Assembly (NCBI GenBank): GCA_963682175.1
Contig: OY821788.1
Span: 10,868,001 to 10,932,000, forward strand
DNA from: Triglochin maritima
Taxonomy: Eukaryota > Streptophyta > Magnoliopsida > Alismatales > Juncaginaceae
DNA: 64,000 bases
Reading direction: 5' to 3'
Part shown: positions 58,367 to 64,000 of the stretch, piece after piece
Numbering within the stretch: the first letter of the stretch is position 1
Layout of the letters: every line of letters begins with the position of its first letter
Notes under the pieces: generated by a model
Seen by the model: only the letters and a program-made list of their open reading frames with translations
Database searches by the model: none
Told to the model about the DNA's origin: nothing
Position numbers and translations under genes: made by a program

Positions 58367-58812
58367 ATCTCTACATTGACTTGAAAAACCTTCTTTAAGG
58401 CTCCCACAATCTTCACATCTTCGCAGTGCTCACCCATCTCTGCAAAGGTCCATCAACATAGACCTATAAAGAATCATGTTCAATGATTTTTGAACTTGAA
58501 TATAATGACCGACTGGTGAGCACATCAGTTAAAATAGCAAACTGACCAACACAAACATAGAAACCGCCATCGACCTGGACAAAGCTTTTATGTATAATTT
58601 CTTAAACAAAAAAATACTTCTTCAAAGCCCTCGGTCGTTGTCAAAACTCCACCTTATTGGTGGAAAAGTCACGGTGTTTTGTATAGTTGCTTCGAAAATA
58701 GCCACATTACTCCCATATGAAAGAAAACACCAGTCATGAATATTCACCAATCATAATGTAGAATACTAGAAGAACACTCTTGTGTACCAAACCATAAGCT
58801 CTGATACCAGTT
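58367..58812 (-). mobile_element. Copia-like element H internal region (very short)
   Basis: Only about 446 bases lie between the two LTRs, with a primer site at one end and a purine-rich tract at the other, and no coding frame. This is the pattern of a small TRIM/LARD-like derivative, here with long LTRs. Confidence 0.6.
58798..58809 (-). other. Primer binding site of element H
   Basis: TGGTATCAGAGC on the minus strand, three bases from the LTR end; initiator tRNA-Met type. Confidence 0.75.
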
Positions 58813-59404
58813 TGTTAGGAAAATTGGAATGGTAATGTAGGCGAGTTAAGTGATGATGATGAGTGCAAGAAAACTCAAAAGGAAGCTGAACTTGGTAAAT
58901 CAAAATCACCTAGCATGCATGTACAAAAACAAGCAAAAATATGAAGCAAACCACAAGCAACCAAAAACACCAAGATATACGTGGAAACCCAACTTAGGAA
59001 AAATTACGGGGGGGGGGGGGGGGGGGGGGGGACACAGTTGAGCTTCACTGTGGTGTAAACGATGATACAGGCGACAAAGCATAACATGGAGATAATAACA
59101 TATAATTACATCGGGACTCTGCATTGTTACACCTCCGAGTTCAATAAACCCCAAATCAATAAACCCTAAGCTCAACAAGATGGCTAATCTAATCTTTATA
59201 CAAGAGGATACATGGAAGAAAGTATAGGCTAGCAATCTAATAAAATGAGAGAATGAAGAAGAATTAGCCTCCAAGGAGCACCAGTTGGAACCCATTCTGA
59301 TCCCTCATAAGTCTCTGATTTCAAGCACTATAGATATCATGGATGCTAAGTATAGGGAAGAACCCTCACCTCCATTGACCTTCTTCAACTCCAACTTGAT
59401 GACT
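58813..59404 (-). repeat. Copia-like element H 5' LTR, truncated
   Basis: Starts TGTTAGGAAAATTGG. It contains an uninterrupted run of 24 G residues at 59008-59031 where the other LTR has a mixed AGCGGAGACGG. Homology to the other LTR ends at about 59404; the remaining half is lost. Confidence 0.65.
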
Positions 59405-59412
59405 CCTTTCAT

Positions 59413-60406
59413 TGTTACACCCTAGTTTTGCACCACCTCCCATCATCTCTCTCTCCCACCCCACGAGCCCATCACCCTCCACTCTCTCTCTCCTCTTCAT
59501 GTTCTTCACCAACCTTAAACTCATCCAATTCCCACCTAGATCGACCTCCTCCAACGAATATAACGAGCTCTTCGACGATGTCACACGACAAGGTACGCCA
59601 TCTACCCATGTTTTAGAGGCTAGGAGGTCAGGAAGGTTAGAAGAGAGGCTGGGGAGGCCGACTAGCAGAGGAGGCGCAACCTTTCTGCCGTGGAGGCGCT
59701 GGCTGGAGGGTCGAAGTCCGGTGGCTGGTTTGGATGGGTCGGTGGGGAGGGAGGTTGGATAAGGATGGGTTGGGTATTTTGCATGAATGGGTGGAACCTT
59801 TGGTATTTGGTTGGTTAATGAATTAAGTTGAATATTTCCGAAATAAATCTGGAATTTAATGTAATTGTTTAGTTAATGATTAATTAGGCAAATTGTGGAA
59901 TAAACCGTGGATCTTATGAATATTTAGTTGAGTAAGTTAATCTGGGTTAATTGCAGAATAAATCTTGTAATTTAATATAATTTGATTAAACTGTGAATAA
60001 TTTAATTAATTTCCTTGAAAACCCTCCATTTAATGGTATTTGTTTAATTGATTAATAATTGGAATAATTACTGGAAAAACCTAGATTTATTTGTATTTGA
60101 AAATTAATGAATAATTAGGTTAGTTGTTGAATAAACCTAAGATTTTCTGTAATTGTGAAAAATGATTTAATTAAGGGAAAATTGCTCCATTTCCTAGATT
60201 TCCTATATATTTGTCGAAAATTCTATTAAATTGGAATTTACTTTTTCCCCCTGAACTTATAAGAATTATGTTTTGTCCAGAATTTTGTAAAATTAGACTT
60301 ATACCCTTGTACGTTTGATTGTGGGTTTAGAGCTATAATTCCTTTATGCTGCTTATATGATTTATAGTTGTTTATATTTATTGCTCTATATCTTGTTGCA
60401 TTGTTT
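59413..60406 (+). repeat. Fragment of an unidentified LTR-like repeat
   Basis: Starts TGTTACACCCTAG, has a TC-rich block and GC-rich, apparently non-coding sequence, then about 400 bases of AT-rich degenerate repeats of about 65 bp (GTTAATGATTAATTAGG, GGAATAAACC, AATTTAATGTAATT). Composition and layout recall the 5' half of LTR F2, but alignment by eye is poor. It is cut at 60406 by element G. Confidence 0.4.
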
Positions 60407-60772
60407 TGTTGGCTTTTTGGCCTTAATCCGTATTTTGATGTTGTAATTCAACCTAATCTTAATTAGGACATGTAGATTAGCACATGTAGTATAATGGTAT
60501 ACATGTTGTATTGTGCTAACATCTACAGGTGATCAAGACTCAAGAAAGAAGAAAAATCAAGTCAATACATGTAATCAAGCTAGGATTGAAGACATGTAAT
60601 TTTATCTTTCTTTGAGTATTAGGAACTTATGTGAATTGAGCATAACTTAAGCTAATATGCATGCATTCACACACTAGGTTCCTTGTAGGAGTCACACACA
60701 AAATATCATATCATTTGGACTCTATTAGATCACCTAAACACCTAAAACATTGGTCGCCAGTCTGCCTGAGTT

Positions 60773-61266
60773 CGGTCGACCGTTCACCTTTCGGTCGACC
60801 GGTTATACACAATATTTGTTATACCAGACCAATCAGTTCAACCGATCACACTTCTGTTAACCGTTTACCCAGACCTGTTCGGTCGACCGGTAGATCTTCG
60901 GTCGACCGTGTCGTTTGCTATTTCTGGTAAAAATACGACCGTTATATTTGTCGTATTATACAACGGTCGTATACACATTTTTTCTCTTAATACACCCCCA
61001 AATGCTTTTGAACCGGTCAAACAAAATACCTTGTTCGGTCGAACGTTCTATTAGGGAAAATCTAACTGCTATCGGTCGACATAAGTTTAGTTCAACCGAT
61101 CGAGTTTTCCCTCTATTGAACCCTGTAGTTCGGTCGACCGGTACCTGTGCGGTCGACCGTTGACTTATAGAACTTAAGTGTTAGGTCGACCAGTACCTAT
61201 GTTCGGTCAACCGATCCATAAACTTACTCAAGGGTTCGGTCGACCGTTACATCTTTCGGTCGACCG
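60773..61266. promoter_or_regulatory. Paired CGGTCGACCG palindromes in G U3
   Basis: Perfect copies begin at 60773/60792, 60880/60899, 61131/61150 and 61237/61257: spacing 19, 19, 19 and 20 bp. Decayed pairs lie between them (for example near 60830 and 61040-61090). They end about 100 bases before the TATA box at 61364. Confidence 0.6.
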
Positions 61267-61363
61267 TTGCTGGACAGTTTTTTGCAATCCGATTTTCTGT
61301 TTTGTGTACTTTGCACAAACCCCAATCAAATCTTGTCCAAACGGCTAGAAATCTTTAGGAGCT

Positions 61364-61371
61364 TATAAATA
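61364..61371 (+). promoter_or_regulatory. TATA box of element G
   Basis: TATAAATA in the LTR, between the palindrome array and the inferred R region. Confidence 0.65.
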
Positions 61372-61945
61372 GAGGTTCACACTTAGTTTTCCAAGATTTC
61401 ACAACTCCAAAGTGTCAAACCTATAGTGAGATTTTCCACAACCTCCAAGCTCCAAATTAGCCATCTAAAGCCTAATTTCCACATCATTCATCATACAATC
61501 ATCTAGCAATTGTTGTGCTCAATTAGAGAGTGAGTTCCACTCAAGTTACCATTGTTGTAAAGTGAGCAAGGGTCTTGCTGAAAGGACTTCGGTGAAAGCA
61601 CGAAGTGATTCTCTCGGTTTGTGAGAGTTGGTGCCAAGCTAGGCGAGGGTTGTTCGCGAGCTTGAAGACTTGTAAAAGGCGTTGCTCTCGGCCCAGAACG
61701 GGGAGGTATAGTGAAGACGCAAGAGGGGCTCGAACGGAGATTCGAGAGGTGCTTGCAAGAGAGGATGTAGGCGCGGCCGAACCTCTATAAAACCGACGTG
61801 TCTTCTTGTGGTTTGCATTACCTTTCTACTTGTGTTTGATTTGGTTTAAATTTCCGCTGCATTTCCTTGATCGATCAACCAAGTAGTAAATTAGGGTTTA
61901 ATTGTGATTAGTTTGTGGACCCATAGACCCACATGATCCTACATT

Positions 61946-61958
61946 TGGTATCAGAGCC
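61946..61958 (+). other. Primer binding site of element G
   Basis: TGGTATCAGAGCC, complementary to initiator tRNA-Met, two bases after the LTR. Confidence 0.85.
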
Positions 61959-61994
61959 TCGTTCGTTAATTTATTTCTTAACCGATAAATTAAC

Positions 61995-63002
61995 ATGGCT
62001 TTTAATGCATCCACACCTTTAGAATCTTGTAAACCACCACACTTTGATGGAAATAATTTTGTTTCATGGAAAAGTAAAATGATGTCATTTATTAAATCCA
62101 TGAACATTAACATGTGGTTTATGATTCAAACTCCATATGAATCACCTAGATATGATTTTAGTAGATGGAGTTTAGAAGATGAAAAAAATGCATCCCTAAA
62201 TGCTAAGGCTATGAATGTCATATTTTGTGCATTAGGAGGTGAACTTTTTAATGTTGTTTGCTCATGTGATAGTGATCATTCAATATGGCAAACATTAGAA
62301 AAGAATTTTGTTGAAGGAGATTCACCAACCGGGAAGAAGGGAGAAGCAAATCCAAAGGATGTAGCTCAAGCAAATAAAATGGAGATTAACTCAACATCTT
62401 CATCATCATCAAGCTCATCCGATGGAGAAAGTGAAGATGAGGTATCTTCTAGCTTTTCTTCAAGTAGTAGTTCAAACGATAATGCCTATGATTTTAATGA
62501 ACTACAAAATGCATTTCAAAAATTATTTGAAAAATATAAAGAACTTCACAAGACTAATCAAGTAGAAAATGAGCAAATCCATGATCTTCAATGTCAAAAT
62601 GCATCTATCTTAGATGATAAACTTGATTTGCTTGCTAAAATTGAAGTTCTAACTTTAGTGAATGCATGCTTGAAGGAAGAAAATTTAAATGTTAAAAATA
62701 CCTCATCTCATGCAATTGATAGTCATACTCTAGAAAATGATACAAATGACATGCTTATGAAATTAGATAAATCTTATCTTGAAAGCAAGCAATTGTTACA
62801 TGACTTAAGTTGCATGAACGATAAAGTTGTTAACTTGGAGATTCACTTGCATAAAATGAATGAAAAGCATGTTTCAATGATTCAAAACCTTAATTGGTTG
62901 AATGAATCTCTTAAGACTAACAACATTGAACTTATTGCTACAAATGAAATGTTATCTCATAAATTGCATAAGTTCACTCATGGCAAACAAAATAACTTTT
63001 AG
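61995..63002 (+). CDS. Gag-like protein of element G (335 residues)
   Basis: Residues about 1-110 match the N-terminal copia Gag (DUF4219/UBN2) pattern: PPHFDGNNFVSWKSKM then IWQTLEKNF. Where a complete Gag continues with the capsid domain and a zinc knuckle, this one jumps at about residue 112 to a Lys- and Ser-rich linker (a run of eight Ser near 137-144) and then to a long coiled-coil-like region (about 165-335) rich in Leu, Asn and Glu heptads. No CCHC knuckle is present. The frame is open throughout. SIRE-lineage Gags carry a similar coil, which could let this protein join particles made by a helper. That role is inferred. It could also be a simple deletion product kept open by youth. 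Confidence 0.7.
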   Translation: MAFNASTPLESCKPPHFDGNNFVSWKSKMMSFIKSMNINMWFMIQTPYESPRYDFSRWSLEDEKNASLNAKAMNVIFCALGGELFNVVCSCDSDHSIWQTLEKNFVEGDSPTGKKGEANPKDVAQANKMEINSTSSSSSSSSDGESEDEVSSSFSSSSSSNDNAYDFNELQNAFQKLFEKYKELHKTNQVENEQIHDLQCQNASILDDKLDLLAKIEVLTLVNACLKEENLNVKNTSSHAIDSHTLENDTNDMLMKLDKSYLESKQLLHDLSCMNDKVVNLEIHLHKMNEKHVSMIQNLNWLNESLKTNNIELIATNEMLSHKLHKFTHGKQNNF

Positions 63003-63788
63003 GTTAAAAACTTTCCTATTCAAATTAATGTTAAACATAATTTTGCCATGAATAAGAAAGTAAGTGTAGAGGTACCAAAATCAACTTGGATTTGGGTACC
63101 AAAAGCTAAACTTAATGGACCCAAGCAAAAATGGGTACCAAAATCTACACTTGTAGGTACTTGAAGAGGAGATTGGTGGTGACCGGGTGAGCTCAAAAGT
63201 CAAATTCAATTCCGGTTGCATCACCAAATGAGATTGGAACCAATTCAAGCTTCAAGTTGGTATAATTTCCTATCCTCTAAAATTTTTGATTAGATTGGTT
63301 CAAGTCTAGACTAGTATATATGCTTAATTGTCATATCCTTAGATGATTCAATTCATTGAAAATCATTAACCCTATTCATTGCAAATCATATATCACATCC
63401 ATTGATATTAAATGTCATATTGTAAATGGATGTTAGAATAAGGCTTAAATTGAAACTAAATTGAACTTAACTAGAATCAAACTCATAGTTTCCATCTTGC
63501 CTTATTGATAGGGGGAGCTTAAATGTTATATCTTTTAGAGTAATGAAGTGAAAAATTTAGGGGGAGACCCTTCATTACAAGACATCCAAATTTTATGCTT
63601 AAAGTCATAATTATTTTTGTTTTTTGATGGATGTCAAAGGGAGAGAGATAATTGAGGGGGTAACTTGAAATTTGGCATAAAATTGAACAAAAACTATGCA
63701 CATCCATAGGGGGAGCATTAATATGCATAGTTTACATATACAAATTCCATGTATTTAGATAGAATTAAGATATAGGTTGTCATCATCA
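63003..63788 (+). other. Element G 3' internal region
   Basis: Just after the stop, 63060-63165 still reads, in another frame, a repeated WVPK motif (IWVPKA, KWVPKS), found after the knuckle in SIRE-type Gag-Pol. Beyond it are five purine-rich GGGGGAG-like tracts (about 63510, 63560, 63640, 63708, 63790). No gene is seen. Confidence 0.55.
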
Positions 63789-63801
63789 AAAAGGGGGAGA
63801 T
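63789..63801 (+). other. Polypurine tract of element G
   Basis: AAAAAGGGGGAGA directly before the 3' LTR at 63802; primes plus-strand synthesis. Confidence 0.75.
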
Positions 63802-64000
63802 TGTTGGCTTTTTGGCCTTAATCTATGTTTTGATGATTTAATTAACCTAATCTTAATTATGATCATGTAGAGTAGCACACATATTGCATTACATATATAT
63901 TGCTGTGTGCTAACCTCTACAGGTGATCAAGACTCCAGAAAGAAGAAAAATCAAGTCATGACATGTAATCAAGCTAGGATTGAAGACATGTAATTTTATC
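63802..64000 (+). repeat. Element G 3' LTR, cut by window end
   Basis: TGTTGGCTTTTTGGCC and the following 199 bases match 60407-60605 with scattered differences and some small indels, so the element is not brand new. Confidence 0.82.

Larger units (their letters stand above)
60407..61943 (+). repeat. Element G 5' LTR
   Basis: 1537 bp, starts TGTTGGCTTTTTGGCC and ends CCTACA next to the primer site. TATAAATA at 61364-61371. The U3 holds pairs of CGGTCGACCG. Confidence 0.82.
60407..64000 (+). mobile_element. Copia (SIRE/Maximus-like) element G, non-autonomous
   Basis: 5' LTR 60407-61943, internal 61944-63801, 3' LTR from 63802 past the window end. The internal part is only 1.86 kb and holds a single gag-like gene, then about 800 bases with repeated GGGGGAG tracts typical of the 3' region of this lineage. 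Protease, integrase and reverse transcriptase are absent, so it needs help in trans. Confidence 0.8.

Overview
This is nuclear DNA of a flowering plant, probably a eudicot. The evidence is spliced genes, plant-type LTR retrotransposons primed by tRNA-Asp and initiator tRNA-Met, a Mutator-like element (MULE), hAT and CACTA transposons, and a plant class III chitinase-like gene. No rRNA, tRNA gene, CRISPR array or organellar gene is visible. Almost all of the window is nested transposable elements; the only likely host gene is the chitinase-like gene at 48329-49834 (minus).

Layout. 1-2878: 3' part and 3' LTR of a non-autonomous Ty3/gypsy-like element (family T; copy E). 2884-9944: an old minus-strand gag-protease element (C), with a 5'-truncated LINE in its 3' LTR. 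9945-30457: a Russian doll. C's 5' LTR holds an old LTR (A); A holds a solo LTR (10090-11488) and a minus-strand gag-protease element (B); B's gag gene holds a nearly identical tandem LTR-internal-LTR-internal-LTR array of family T (15392-28485) flanked by the 5-bp duplication AAGAC. 30458-40669: a minus-strand copia element (I) split by an 8.27-kb MULE (30877-39149) with a 10-bp target duplication. The MULE carries an intact-looking, spliced plant-mobile-domain/Ulp1-protease gene and, convergent to it, a broken MURA transposase gene. 40670-46979: another family T element on the minus strand (D). 46980-52074: two LTRs of a further family (F1, F2) whose ends face each other across the chitinase-like gene. 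52075-60406: a small CACTA element, a deleted hAT element, and a copia relic (H) interrupted by a CACTA element with a plant transposase gene. 60407-64000: a copia element (G) that keeps only a gag-like gene.

Family T elements encode one Gag-like protein with a CCHC zinc knuckle and no protease, reverse transcriptase or integrase, so they must move in trans; B and C have gag and protease but no polymerase. The MULE's transposase has a premature stop and a probable frameshift while its Ulp1 gene stays open, so it too is probably non-autonomous now.

The most unusual signals are: (1) short perfect palindromes arranged as pairs 19-21 bp apart in the U3 of three unrelated LTR families; (2) one 22-bp minisatellite occurring in an intron of both MULE genes, always in the sense orientation, and again between them; (3) a catalytic Glu-to-Gln change in the chitinase-like protein; (4) a catalytic Asp-to-Asn change in the MULE Ulp1 protease. 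Coordinates of element ends come from direct reading of repeated termini and target duplications; family names come from recognised protein motifs, not database searches.
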